A stretch of DNA of 64,000 nt. Origin: Branchinecta lynchi (taxonomy: Eukaryota; Arthropoda; Branchiopoda; Anostraca; Branchinectidae). Both the position numbers and the translations under genes were made by a program. The notes beneath the pieces are model-generated. The model did not search any database, had not been told where the DNA came from, and was given only the letters and a program-made list of their open reading frames with translations. The stretch lies in the NCBI GenBank assembly GCA_023053575.1, contig JAKZAP010000004.1:23675252-23739251 (forward strand). Reading direction: 5' to 3'. Shown here piece by piece: positions 48,801 to 53,861 of the stretch. Position 1 is the stretch's first letter. Each line of letters begins with the position of its first letter.

Positions 48801-51800
48801 TAGCCACCCGAAAAACAGGAGTTAAGAGACAATTTAGGGCGTAGCATTGAGGCTTTACAAGCTGCAACAAAGACTGCAGGGGTGTTTGCAAATGCTTTGA
48901 CAGTGATTGCATCTTTGCAGTGACAGATCTTGCTGCGGGATTTTTGAAATTGGTGAAAAAGGGGAATTGTCCGGAATCGAACATAAAATCCGAGTTGGAA
49001 AACTCACTGGGGAAAAGAAACAATTTGGAATAATAAATAAATGTAAGTAAATAATAAATTTAAGTTAAACGCCAGTTTAAAGTTGTTCAGACAATATTTC
49101 GGTGACAAATCGTGGGCACTGAGCAGGGTTGCTAGACAAAACGATATAACCAAAACTATCATAAAAATCTTCTGACTTTGGGTCATTCCAGCGAATTAAA
49201 GCCAGGCAAAAAAATCGATTTCTCAGATTTCGACGAAAATTTCTCAGAATGATCTACCAGGGTCCAGGACCTTCCGCATTTTTTTTCGGCGGAAAATTTT
49301 CTTTTTGGACTTTTTGAAATTTTCGGCCAAATATTCATTTGTTGATGATCGAAAAAGTCAATATTTTTTAAAAAATCGACAAAAATCAGGGAAATTCAAC
49401 ACGATTTTTTTAGCTTCTTACTTACCTATAGGGCTTCAAATCTCGAGATGTTCAAGTATGTAGGTACTCTTCTTTCCTTTTTACGATAATTTTGGCAAGG
49501 TAAGGTAAACAAAATGGGTCTTGGTAGATCCACTCTAGAAGAACCGGCCAGACCGCGAAAATTCTGAGATTCCCCATGGTAGTAGAGTGAAGAACGGGCT
49601 ACATTTCTGCATTAGCATTTTTGTGGCTATCGAGTTAAATAGCGATGTTAGAAAACTGAAATTCTTGGGGAAATGCATTATTTTTATGACAAAATAAAAT
49701 AGTCTCACAACCTAAAAATAAAAATTGAGAAATGAATTCCAATTTTCAGATCTTACTGTTAGACAACAACCTGCCTGGACCAATTCTTAGTTGTCCAAGG
49801 GCCCGAAATCTTCTCTTTGGCCTACTTTCAGAAACTTACTACAATGCATGCTTTTGCTCTTTTCACGTGTAAGTTTGCATGAGGGTGGTAAATTACTCAT
49901 AATATACTCATATACGCAATTATGAGACGCTAACCGAGTTCCGTTGTCAGTACATTTTTATTATCTATAGACTGCAACTATTTAAGAAACTGAAATTTCG
50001 TGTTTGCAACTATGTACAAAGAAATGTAGAACACATTAATATTACGGCGAAGCTAAAAGTTTTTGTTTATCTTCAGTCTATCAGCATCTGTTATGAACAC
50101 TACTCTGGCAGCATTCCGCCGAGCTGAAGCTAAGAAACTAGAAATTGAGAAACCAGGGTTAGAGCAGCATACGTTTCTCAATTTTTGGTGGAGTGTTCCT
50201 TGGAACAATCCACTATTGCGAGCGCTGTAGCAGCTTTCGGCCTTTGGTTTCCGGTTTTCACCGTATTTTGTGGAGCTCATAACTCGTGAACCAGTGCAAG
50301 TATCAAGTTCAAACTTGGTACATCTGTAGGTATTGGGGTCTAGTTGTGCGATTTTGGGGCCTCACCCCCTACCCTAGCCCGGTCAACTGGGCCCAGATTG
50401 CCCAGGAGTAAAGTTCGTTACCCGTGGCAGGAATTAACAGATATCAAGTTGAAACTTGGTATGTTTGTGAGCATTGGGGTCTCTTTTTACTTTTTGCTGG
50501 TCCCAAACCCCACCCCCACTTGGTTCAGGGGCAATTTGGCCCAGATTGCCCAAATTTTAATGTTTTAACTTGGCAATAACTTGAAATAAGGCGATGAAAT
50601 TCCTTTGTGCTCTTGGATCATAGGGGTTGGGGATATATATGTGGAGTTGAACCATCCCCACCCTCCCCGTTCATGGGCAAGTGGGCCCAAATTGTCCCTG
50701 AAAAAAGTTTTGGACCCCTGACTGGAATCAAACCCTAAGCTGGTATACTTGAGGAACAAGAGGTGTAAATAAGTATTTTGATGGGTCCCGACCCCCCCCC
50801 CCCCCCGTTCCTCCCGTTCATGGGCAGCTGGGCCCAGATTTTCCATGAGTTAAGTTTGTCTATGACAGTTCTCAAGTCCAACTCCTGTATATTTGGGGAG
50901 ATACATCTATGGATGAGGATTTTGGTGCAACAGAATAAATAAGACGACGCGTCGTACTTTAATGTTTAATGAACATATGATCGATGATATGCCGTTCTTA
51001 ATGAATTGTGACAAACGGGGTATTAGGCTGCTACGATTTGGTTTACTTCACTTGTTGTCAGAGGTGTCACTTGCCAAAGGGTTTGGGGACAAGGCATTTA
51101 CCGACTGGCTGGTAATTTTTACCGACCGTTTCTGCAGAAAAACGACTGTTTTCCAAGAAAAAAAACGATAGTTTTGAAAAAAATCGGCTGACTTTCAGAA
51201 GAACCGAATGATTTTCAGAAAAACTGACTCGTGAACAAAATTAACTGTTTTGACGAAAAGTCGCGGCGCTTCGCGCCGACTCGGTTATTTTTTACCAACT
51301 GGCCGACAATTTTGTTTTTTGGAGGAGTCCCCCCCCCCCCCCCAGTCGTGACGCCCTGCTTGCTATTACCTTGCTAATGGAAAAGAGGCCTCTTCAGCAT
51401 TTCTTTAGATTTATACTTGCGGTTTGTTTACATTTAAAGCTTTTAAAGTGGGGTGATTACAAATTAGGTTATTTCAGTCCTTGTTTGGTTATCGGGGATG
51501 TGAAATGTCTAGGTTCTAAAGCTGTTTGTATATAAAAAGTGAACAGCATTTTACTGTCACACTCCACATCTGAGCTCTTGCGCACTTGCTATTTTTAGGT
51601 TGTGAGACTAATTCATTTTGTCATAAAAACAATACATTTTCCCAAGAATTTAAGTTTTCTAACATCGCTGTTTAAGACCATTTCTGGCTCGATAGCGACA
51701 AAAGTGCTAATCCAGAAATATAGCTCGTTCTTCAATCTAGTACCATGGGGAATTTCAGAATTTTCACGATCTGGCCGGTTCTTCTGGAGTGGATCTACCA

Positions 51801-52478
51801 AGACCCACTTTTTTTTACCTTACCTTGCCAAAATTACCGTAAAAAGGAAAAAAGAGTACCTACATACTTGAACATCTCGAGATTTGAAGTCATAAAGGTA
51901 GGTAAGAAGCTAAAAAAAATTCAAGGTCGTGTTGAATCTCCCTGATTTTTGTCGAATTCTTTACAAATATTGACTTTTTCGACCATCAACAACGGAATAT
52001 TCTGAGAAATTTTCGTCAAAATCTGAGAAATCGATTTTTTTGCCTGGCTTTATTTCGCTGGAATGACCCCTTTGTATTTTGTTTTTGTGATTTTTGCTGC
52101 ATATTTACTGTGATATTTGGTCAAGTTAACATGACGAAATCGCCAGTATGGTGATAAATCGGAACACGTGGCATCTCTGATCGCTTACCTCTTCAGTGAA
52201 TGCCCAATGAAAGTTTCAGAAAATTCCTTCGATCGAAAATTTGCGCGCTCAACAACTCTTAAGTAATTCCATTTACAAATGAATCCATATCGTGAAGGTA
52301 ATGCTTTTCTAACAATTTCTTTTTTGTGTTTATAAAGGAACCTCTGGGGGCGAGGTCTAAGCAGCTACTCGCTCTGAAAGCCCAGCTTCAGAAGAAAGTG
52401 GATGATCTGAAGAAGGAATTGGAAAGCAAAGGATCCAGGAATACAGCCCCACGCGTGTCATCGCCCGTCTATGGGTGA
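9940..52478 (+). CDS. MTMR2: Myotubularin-related phosphatase (MTM1/MTMR1/MTMR2 group), 3' half, six exons
   Basis: Spliced join of 9940-10070, 21083-21258, 24068-24175, 32768-32952, 37172-37376 and 52338-52478; 314 residues plus stop. Family members remove the D3 phosphate of PtdIns3P and PtdIns(3,5)P2 on endosomes. The joined product carries the second half of the phosphatase domain, active-site HCSDGWDRT (Cys at residue 93 of the visible part, Arg six later), the SET-interaction region (exons 4-5) and a coiled coil in the last exon. Residue order matches vertebrate MTMR2 throughout, e.g. [36 protein letters not shown]. The catalytic motif is intact, so it should be an active enzyme rather than one of the dead-phosphatase paralogues. 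Human MTMR2 is 643 residues; PH-GRAM and early phosphatase exons are missing and presumed upstream of the window. The C-terminus ends ...SSPVYG, lacking the vertebrate-type extended PDZ-binding tail. The symbol is by similarity; many invertebrates have a single mtm gene for the MTM1/MTMR1/MTMR2 group. Confidence 0.93.
10183..10920 (-). mobile_element. Family A remnant, copy 4
   Basis: Starts with a decayed hairpin (TATGGCAATTGCC ... GGCTAAGTGCCATA). A family A hairpin-proximal segment (GTCGGTCGGTCAGTCCCGTGA, GGCAGGCATATCAAGGACCC) occurs from 10395. The core is replaced by a 20-bp minisatellite at 10761-10900, after which only a short family A scrap remains. Confidence 0.6.
10761..10900 (+). 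repeat. Minisatellite, 7 x 20 bp
   Basis: Seven consecutive 20-bp units of CCTGCCTCACGTGCCTCATG with three point variants. Each unit holds the palindrome CACGTG. The same array occurs at 15498-15717, and the flank GAGGGGTTGCGCACTGG occurs on opposite sides of the two arrays. Confidence 0.95.
11155..11455 (+). mobile_element. Family A core fragment
   Basis: One ~280-bp unit in + orientation (GATATGCCTACCAAATTTCA, GGTTCTCTCAACAATGTATC, GATCCGGTCCGGATTTTAAG) without either terminus. Confidence 0.6.
11480..13560 (+). repeat. Dispersed repeat E, copy 1, split by family A
   Basis: Left part 11480-11932 and right part 13278-13560 match 25440-25960 in order (GATGAATATG, AACCATGTTTCTG/AACCATGTCTCTG, GTGGAAAGCTC, ATATCTT; then CCATTTGTGTTCGTGATTT-like and CATTGCTAAGGAAATTGGA). 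The second copy lacks the family A insertion, so it acts as an approximate empty site. Confidence 0.7.
11933..13277 (+). mobile_element. Family A element, copy 5
   Basis: Complete: start AACAAGAGCTACGAGCTCAT at 11933, about 4.5 tandem units of 280-288 bp (TAGTGTTTGCTAGGTGTCTT at 11992, 12274, 12554, 12842), GACAGACCGACAGACCGACG run, hairpin at 13247-13277. Units are nearly identical to those in the 41.9-43.8 kb copy, so these two copies are young or homogenised. Confidence 0.85.
13690..14060 (+). repeat. Diverged tandem repeat, ~120-147-bp units
   Basis: Three units marked by GGGACTAGTAAGCA (13731), GGGACTTGTAAGTA (13878) and GGGACTTGTAAGTA (13999), with shared GGTGTATTCGAT/GGTGAACTTGAC and GCAACTTTTGCTAG blocks. 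No coding signal. Confidence 0.6.
14598..14844 (+). mobile_element. Family A element, copy 6, truncated
   Basis: Only the hairpin-proximal 250 bp remain: CCGATCACCCGTTCAAAAGT, GACCGACGGACGGACAG, hairpin 14814-14844 (TATGGCACTTGGCC...GGCAAGTGCCATA). Confidence 0.8.
15498..15717 (+). repeat. Minisatellite, 11 x 20 bp
   Basis: Eleven 20-bp units, same consensus and same strand as 10761-10900. Followed by CATGGTGTACACGAAATCGG and GCCAGTGCGCAACCCCTC, the inverse of the unique flank preceding the other array. Confidence 0.95.
15718..16866 (-). mobile_element. Family A element, copy 9 (variant, hairpin end lost)
   Basis: Core units in - orientation, then the variant 5' region shared with copy 3 (CATGATCACCATGAGC, GAAGTGCGCATCTT, CACAAGGGTTTTGCT), ending GTGCAAGTGTCATATGAGCT at 16843-16862. 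No terminal hairpin; the minisatellite occupies that side. Confidence 0.6.
16890..17320. repeat. GATTCG-rich degenerate repeat
   Basis: Irregular reiteration of GGATTCGGATTCGAATCC-like words on both strands, ending at GATTTGCCCATCTCTG. Looks like the inside of a short element; boundaries not found. Confidence 0.45.
17707..17732 (+). repeat. (AAT)n microsatellite
   Basis: Eight or nine AAT units within family A copy 7. Confidence 0.9.
19797..19876 (+). ncRNA. tRNA-Asp-like sequence (pseudogene or SINE head)
   Basis: CATAGCTCAGTGGTAGAATA is a strong box A/D-arm. CTGGA-CTGTCAA-CCCAG resembles an anticodon arm with loop reading GTC, but one stem pair is mismatched. The box B region (GGTCTGTCCC) is degenerate. 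A poorer direct copy lies at 19536-19580 in a duplicated segment (shared TTTGTTTGACTTGGACTGAC). Unlikely to be a working tRNA. Confidence 0.4.
20537..20895. mobile_element. MITE K, long-TIR, TA duplication
   Basis: CACTGTCAGAAGTTTCATAA at the left and its inverse at the right continue as an inverted repeat of roughly 90 bp with few mismatches; TA borders both ends (20535-20536, 20896-20897). Non-coding. Ends 187 bp before the active-site exon. Confidence 0.9.
21083..21258 (+). CDS. MTMR2: Myotubularin exon b, active-site exon
   Basis: Polypyrimidine tract and TTCCTTAG precede 21083; the codon split with the previous exon reads GAA (Glu). 58 further codons encode [25 protein letters not shown] and the catalytic loop [11 protein letters not shown]. 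This is a CX5R loop with the Asp-Gly-Trp-Asp of active myotubularins, so both catalytic Cys and Arg are present. Donor GTTAGT at 21259. The open frame continues upstream to about 20980, but that part is intron. MITEs crowd both sides: one ends 187 bp upstream (20895), another begins 94 bp downstream (21353). Confidence 0.95.
21353..21896. mobile_element. MITE J, copy 1, interrupted
   Basis: Ends CACTGTA...TTTTTACAGTG, bordered by TA. Two other copies (38655-38822, inverse 52643-52811) are about 170 bp; this one is longer because a hAT-like MITE sits inside it. Shared inner words: TGCAGTATTTG, AGATAAGATTAATCC, CAGTAGCAAATA. Confidence 0.85.
21419..21785. mobile_element. hAT-like MITE with 8-bp target duplication
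   Basis: TIRs CAGGGGCGGATCCAG / CTGGATCCGGCCCCTG; perfect 8-bp duplication CTCTACCG at 21411-21418 and 21786-21793. G/C-run rich subterminal parts, no frame. Confidence 0.92.
22030..22190 (+). pseudogene. LINE reverse-transcriptase C-terminal fragment
   Basis: Translation gives [20 protein letters not shown] then [16 protein letters not shown], the Cys-x2-Cys...His...Cys knuckle seen at the C-terminus of many non-LTR retrotransposon polyproteins. Joined abruptly to MITE M at about 22200; nothing else of this LINE remains. Confidence 0.7.
22200..22475. mobile_element. MITE M, copy 1
   Basis: Inverted ends CCGTTTTTGTTGC / GCAACAAAAACGAGGC; interior matches 36414-36688 (CCACTTCTCGGCCG, GCACTGCAGYGCTTCCGAGG, CGACCAAGTCCGT, AGCGATGCGGCAGC). 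Open frames across it are incidental. Confidence 0.75.
22560..23060 (-). pseudogene. LINE 3' end with RT C-terminal fragment
   Basis: A 134-residue frame (22656-23060) contains [14 protein letters not shown] then [16 protein letters not shown], a non-LTR retrotransposon C-terminal zinc knuckle preceded by the usual basic stretch [12 protein letters not shown]. Downstream on the same strand is a short 3' UTR ending in an (ATCTT)-like tail at about 22568-22580. 5'-truncated; a different lineage from the + strand fragment at 22030. Confidence 0.8.
23211..23696. mobile_element. MITE L, TIRs related to element X
   Basis: Ends GTTGCGTTTTTGTTCAAC and inverse GTTGCATTTTTGTTTGAC, bordered by TA on both sides; imperfect inverted repeat extends about 90 bp (words GCCTTTTCGGC, GCGTTTTTGCA). 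The first 12 bases equal the terminus of composite element X. Confidence 0.88.
24068..24175 (+). CDS. MTMR2: Myotubularin exon c
   Basis: Acceptor CTTTCAG, donor GTAAGT at 24176; exactly 36 codons, phase 0 on both sides. Encodes [19 protein letters not shown], then [17 protein letters not shown]. This is the helical segment directly after the active site, and the EKEWxSFGHKF signature is characteristic of the MTM1/MTMR1/MTMR2 group. The reading frame stays open into the following intron to 24328, but the consensus donor and homology end the exon at 24175. Confidence 0.94.
24416..25430 (+). mobile_element. Family B element, copy 4
   Basis: Starts GGAATCCCAAAACGTAAGTG; has GTTGTCCGTCTGTGCGCAC, GAACACGATGGTGAAAACCA and GGAATCCGGCCAAAACCGGA. 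Contains a ~180-bp direct duplication (24750 and 24950) with TCTGCGCRTGGATGATG, a block also inside family A copy 3. The right end was not identified. Confidence 0.65.
25440..25960 (+). repeat. Dispersed repeat E, copy 2
   Basis: Uninterrupted counterpart of 11480-11932 plus 13278-13560; lacks the family A element found there. Confidence 0.7.
26261..26356. repeat. Near-perfect 45-bp inverted repeat (hairpin)
   Basis: Arms 26262-26304 and 26311-26355 centred on AGCAGC. Only one mismatch and one bulged base over the stem, which includes GGGTACGTCAGCTACGATGC. No flanking target duplication seen. Confidence 0.9.
27110..27430 (-). pseudogene. C-terminal region of the same LINE polyprotein
   Basis: 106 residues with [32 protein letters not shown] and [10 protein letters not shown], the post-RT pattern of Jockey/CR1 polyproteins (TR...R...G...WN.LP..I......FK..K). 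Separated from the RT by the family B insertion. Confidence 0.75.
27497..28927 (+). mobile_element. Family B tandem-core element, copy 1
   Basis: Starts GGATCCCAAAACGTAAGTGG in a T-run; then GTCCGTCCGTCCGTTCGTCT, GATGAAACTTGGTGTGAGGA. The core has about 135-bp units beginning TTGATTAGATGTTCGAT (27869, 28002, 28109, 28246, 28383). Ends GGGATCCCATCGAAACCTTT with GGTCTTGTT. Inserted in the LINE and itself interrupted by a solo LTR. Confidence 0.8.
28452..28711. mobile_element. Solo LTR, 260 bp, 5-bp target duplication
   Basis: Begins TGTCAAGTTGGGTG and ends CAACCCTGACA (TG...CA termini, short inverted ends), flanked by CCGGG at 28447-28451 and 28712-28716. Contains AATAAA at about 28530 and TATATATA near 28616. 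No internal retroviral-type coding region, consistent with recombination between LTRs. Confidence 0.75.
29014..30199 (-). pseudogene. Reverse transcriptase of the LINE, broken
   Basis: First part (29789-30199) has [16 protein letters not shown], then [20 protein letters not shown], the fingers region. After a frameshift, motif A reads [12 protein letters not shown] (about 29604-29640), followed by an in-frame stop. The last part has [10 protein letters not shown] and motif C FADDTLLL (about 29340-29370). Catalytic aspartates are present but the frame is interrupted at least twice. Confidence 0.9.
31685..31725 (+). ncRNA. Hammerhead-like core motif 1
   Basis: CTGAAGA at 31689-31695 and CCGAAAT about 20 bases later bracket GGACCCTTGCCAAGAATGG, which could form an imperfect stem II. 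Same block at 52982 and 57258. Outer stems and cleavage site not established. Confidence 0.3.
31960..32342 (+). mobile_element. MITE G, copy 2
   Basis: CTTAAAGGACT start, AGACAGGTCCTT end; full interior shared with copy 1 (AGCCTTTTCCGAGACCGGTT, CGTCGACAGCGTGATACACA). Lies in the same intron as the LINE nest. Confidence 0.8.
32768..32952 (+). CDS. MTMR2: Myotubularin exon d
   Basis: Acceptor TTTCTTTTAG, donor GTACGG at 32953. 61 codons plus two bases (phase 2). Encodes [18 protein letters not shown], the FIDCVWQ segment and [13 protein letters not shown], which matches the conserved phosphatase/SET-interaction part of MTMR2 almost residue for residue. A 359-bp-type MITE begins at 32965, only 12 bases past the exon end, so the insertion sits beside the donor without destroying it. 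Confidence 0.95.
32965..34184 (+). mobile_element. MITE G, copy 3, split by family B
   Basis: Starts CTTAAAGGACCCTTCGCACT 12 bases after the exon d donor; ends ACAGGTCCTTTAAAG. A family B element (33142-33978) interrupts it between ACCGGCTTTT and CTGATGGAAA; other copies read ACCGGTTTTTCTGATGG without a break. Confidence 0.85.
33142..33978 (+). mobile_element. Family B element, copy 2
   Basis: 837 bp from GGGATCCCAAAACGTAAGTG to CACCTTTGGTCTTGTT with ~135-bp internal units. The uninterrupted MITE G copies give an exact empty site, placing the insertion in a T-run. Confidence 0.85.
34850..35940 (-). mobile_element. Family B element, copy 3
   Basis: Inverse orientation: GTTTCGATGGGATCCC at the left, five or so ~120-135-bp units (AACATCTAATCAACT, CCGGTTT, GAACTACTTGTCCG), then GACGGACGGACGGACAACTT and CACTTACGTTTTGGGATCCC-like right end. 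Confidence 0.8.
36414..36688. mobile_element. MITE M, copy 2
   Basis: GAGCCTCGTTTTTGTTGC at the left, GCAACAAAACGAGGCT at the right; interior matches 22200-22475. Lies about 480 bp before exon e. Confidence 0.8.
37172..37376 (+). CDS. MTMR2: Myotubularin exon e
   Basis: Acceptor CACTTTGCAG, donor GTAAGT at 37377. The first base completes a Ser codon from the previous exon; 68 codons follow (phase 0 out). Encodes [38 protein letters not shown] and RWNPRFRAQ. The SLWSxxN, LxPVAS, LRLW and YYxRWNPR landmarks are those of the family's SET-interaction region. Leu-Arg-His-Leu-Arg-Leu-Trp replaces the vertebrate MRHLELW, a modest divergence. Confidence 0.94.
37548..38005 (+). repeat. Dispersed repeat T, copy 2
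   Basis: Counterpart of 2455-2925; starts about 170 bp after exon e. Confidence 0.7.
38443..38650. mobile_element. Fold-back MITE R
   Basis: The ~205 bp is largely one inverted repeat: TTTACACACTGCGTA / TACGCAGTGTGAA ends, with arms sharing ATCCGAGCGTATTTT, TTTGAGCTTGA and GATTTCTAGCAATA around ATACGTCC. No frame; MITE J copy 2 follows within 5 bp. Confidence 0.8.
38655..38822. mobile_element. MITE J, copy 2
   Basis: CACTGTAAAAAAAAG ... CTTTTTACAGTG with TA at both sides; about 168 bp, intact, and used to define the family. A stray ACTTTTTACAGTGTAG follows at 38843. Confidence 0.9.
38993..39062 (-). ncRNA. tRNA-like sequence (pseudogene or SINE head)
   Basis: On the - strand CCTTGGGGGTCCAGTGGTAA begins and CGTTCAAATCCCGACCAAGG ends, giving a perfect six-pair acceptor stem (CCTTGG/CCAAGG), with box A and box B-like words. 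The anticodon arm pairs weakly (GGC/GCC), so no isotype is assigned. Confidence 0.4.
40039..40138. other. Assembly gap, 100 N
   Basis: Exactly 100 N, the usual placeholder for a gap of unknown size. Lies in the last myotubularin intron; missing repeats here would not affect the exons. Confidence 0.99.
40550..40890. repeat. AT-rich stretch with ~80-bp tandem words
   Basis: AAATAAACTACAT...AATAAGCAAAA and GTCAAAATTACAT recur about 85 bp apart. The beginning (GATGGTTTAATCCGCAAT) could be an inverted LINE tail, but there is no coding remnant. Confidence 0.4.
41378..41581. mobile_element. hAT-like MITE N, copy 1
   Basis: CAGGCCAGTATCCAGGAATT ... CCTGGATACGGCCTTG, perfect 8-bp duplication AGGTCAAG at 41370-41377 and 41582-41589. 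Poly-G and poly-C runs just inside both ends. Confidence 0.93.
41924..43830 (-). mobile_element. Family A element, copy 8 (best-preserved array)
   Basis: Hairpin 41924-41954 (TATGGCACTTG, loop CCCTTCGGC, CAAGTGCCATA), then GTCCGTCCGTCGGTCTGTCG, then about six and a half tandem units. The word GTGGGAAGACACCTAGCAAA or a variant recurs at 42331, 42613, 42894, 43175, 43456 and 43737: period 281-282 bp. Ends CAAGTGCCATATGAGCTCGT AGCTCTTGTT at 43830. Units differ by only a few bases. Confidence 0.93.
44417..44754. mobile_element. hAT-like MITE N, copy 3, containing copy 4
   Basis: Left end CCCGTATCCAGAAATTTATT, right end GGATACGGCCTTG; the middle is interrupted at AGATCAGAG by copy 4 and resumes with CAGGGAAAAGCCCATACAAA. 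No clean outer target duplication. Confidence 0.7.
44512..44684. mobile_element. hAT-like MITE N, copy 4
   Basis: CAAGGACGTATCCAGG ... CCTGGATACGGGCCTG, inserted inside copy 3 in opposite orientation; flanks GATCAGAG (44504-44511) and GATCACAG (44685-44692) match at 7 of 8. Confidence 0.85.
44770..46235. other. Unassigned intronic sequence
   Basis: AT-rich; AATGAATGAATTAATGTTTATG at 45354 resembles LINE tails seen elsewhere in the window. No exon or RNA recognised. Confidence 0.5.
46236..46485 (+). mobile_element. Probable LINE 3' tail with (ATAC)n
   Basis: CTGATGAAGCGATCATAGCT...GGGAAATAAATATATAC runs into about seven ATAC repeats (46453-46480). A GGAAATAAATA signal followed by a simple-repeat tail is typical of a non-LTR retrotransposon 3' UTR; coding part not recognised. 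Confidence 0.5.
46725..46898. mobile_element. hAT-like MITE N, copy 2
   Basis: CAGGCTATCCAGGAATTT ... CTCTGGATACGGCCTTG; perfect 8-bp duplication CTGTGGAG at 46717-46724 and 46899-46906. Confidence 0.93.
46910..49170. other. Unassigned intronic sequence
   Basis: No repeat termini, exon or RNA recognised; the open frames near 47000-47290 and 47366-47686 show no motif. Confidence 0.5.
49177..49718 (-). repeat. Inverted repeat H, left arm
   Basis: Inverse of 51592-52072: CTTTGGGTCATTCCAGCGAA, AAATCGATTTCTCAGATTT, CATCTCGAGATTTG (both strands), CCGGCCAGACCG, ending CTCACAACCTAAAAATA. Likely one family inserted twice in opposite orientation. Confidence 0.8.
50260..51597 (+). repeat. Dispersed repeat I, copy 2, with tandem 5' part
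   Basis: The first 590 bp are about four diverged ~145-bp units (GGGCCCAGATTGCCC, CAAGTTGAAACTTGGTA, poly-C runs). The rest matches repeat I copy 1 without the LINE but with a hAT-like MITE at 51059-51358. Ends CTGAGCTCTTGCGCACTTG, a word pair reminiscent of the family A start. Confidence 0.7.
51059..51358. mobile_element. hAT-like MITE P, short copy
   Basis: CAGAGGTGTCAC / GTGACGCCCTG ends; flanks CTTGTTGT and CTTGCTAT (6 of 8). Absent from repeat I copy 1 at the same place, confirming an insertion. Confidence 0.75.
51592..52072 (+). repeat. Inverted repeat H, right arm
   Basis: Starts TATTTTTAGGTTGTGAG, ends CGCTGGAATGACCCC. Complements 49177-49718; ends 266 bp before the terminal exon. 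Confidence 0.8.
52338..52478 (+). CDS. MTMR2: Myotubularin terminal exon f, coiled coil and stop
   Basis: Acceptor TTTATAAAG, phase 0 entry; 46 codons then TGA at 52476-52478. Encodes [30 protein letters not shown] and a short polar tail ending SSPVYG. The heptad-like run of Leu/Val with Lys/Glu matches the family's C-terminal coiled coil, which mediates dimerisation with itself or with dead-phosphatase partners. The tail is shorter than in vertebrate MTMR2 and has no obvious PDZ ligand. It lies 15 kb after the previous exon. No AATAAA is seen in the next 150 bases; a TA-type MITE starts at 52643 and contains ATTAAA. Confidence 0.92.
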   Translation, partial: EPLGARSKQLLALKAQLQKKVDDLKKELESKGSRNTAPRVSSPVYG

Positions 52479-52642
52479 AAAAAAGTATAGTGCTTAAGAA
52501 TTCAAAGGTGTTGTAAGGCTATACGTGACACTTGTGTTTTTGGAAGTGAAGTGAAAGCAATACACTCACAGGCACGAAGCTAGAGCTGAGGTTTGTCGGC
52601 TCTTAGAGGGTCTCCCCTTCATAGAAGGACCGTAGAGTTTGT

Positions 52643-52811
52643 TCACTATAAAAATTTTCCCAGAGTAAGGATTAAAGTTAAATGCAGTATTTGCTAATGA
52701 GATTAATCTTAACCCTACTGAGATAAGATTAATCCGAATTAGATATAACATTACCTTTTTAGAGACCAGATTAGTCCCAATAGTAAATACTGCAAGATTG
52801 TTTCTACAGTG
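52643..52811. mobile_element. MITE J, copy 3
   Basis: Ends CACTATAAAAATTTT and TTTCTACAGTG; inverse orientation relative to copy 2 (AGTAAGGATTAAAG, AGATAAGATTAATCC, CAGTATTTGC). Lies 165 bp after the myotubularin stop codon and may be in its 3' UTR. Confidence 0.8.
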
Positions 52812-52981
52812 TTCTTTGGAAAGGTATTATTTCCTTGAGGCTCGATTTGATTGTGATAGTTGAAGGTTTGAGGGTAGAAGTACTGCATCTACCCAAGTTG
52901 ACAAGCGAATCATATTTGATGATGCCCAACGGAAAGTCAGCTATGATTTGTTCTAGCGATATTTCGGCCGTTCTAGCTTTG

Positions 52982-53022
52982 ATCCTGACGAGGACCCTTG
53001 CCAAGAAGAGCCGACAAATCGC
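52982..53022 (+). ncRNA. Hammerhead-like core motif 2
   Basis: CCTGACGAGGACCCTTGCCA then AGAAGAGCCGACAAATCGC: core CTGACGA kept, GAAA decayed to GACAAA. Confidence 0.25.
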
Positions 53023-53861
53023 TAGGAAAAATGTCAGTTGGTACACCAGGATTTTCAGGTTACTGTTGGATTTTTTTTCTGGTGTTTTTCTTTTTCGCTT
53101 TCAGCTACGAAATCCGCTGTTTTCCTAATTTTATTCCCGTTTTGTGTCCTTGACACTAATGACATTGGGATCTGGAAGTCAGTAATGACGATGAAAAGAT
53201 TTGGGCGGTTCATTCCTCAAAAAATCCGGCTAACGTTTGACGGATGAAGAATGTTCACAAACTTGGCTTTGGCGTGCCACCGAATGAATGCAGTGCTTTG
53301 CTTTAATTAAAACACAGACTGACGAGCCCGGTCGAATGTCCGGTCCGTTTGGAGATATTTGGCTAGAACCCTACCTAGCGAGAATTGTTTGTCCCATGTT
53401 TCTGAGTCAGGGTGGAGGTGGCCTAGCGAACCTCAGATATTTCTACCGACTTACCGGTGTCTCTCACCGATCGGGAACTTCTAAGTTCGGTGTTGCGGTT
53501 TCAAGATGTGCTGAGCTCGAACCTGTTGTTAGAAAATATGTGGGATTCGTCTTGGTCGAGTTTAAGTATCCCGCTTTAGTTATGTTTTGTGAAGAAAAAA
53601 ATTAGTTTTCACACAAAAACCCACAATCGTCTTATCTAGAAGAGGTTCCTTCGAGCATTGTGTGCTAGTTATGAAAATAACTTTTCAGCACTAATAGTGA
53701 TAACCTTTGAAAAATCCAGACATCTACTACCAAACATTCGGTTTTAGTCAGGTCATATTTCTTGCACCATGAGACTGCGATCGCCTTTCTTTAGAACTTA
53801 GAAATCGAGTTTTCAAGACCGTCCAGTCATTGTAACAGAAGGGGGTGAAGGCACCAGTCAG

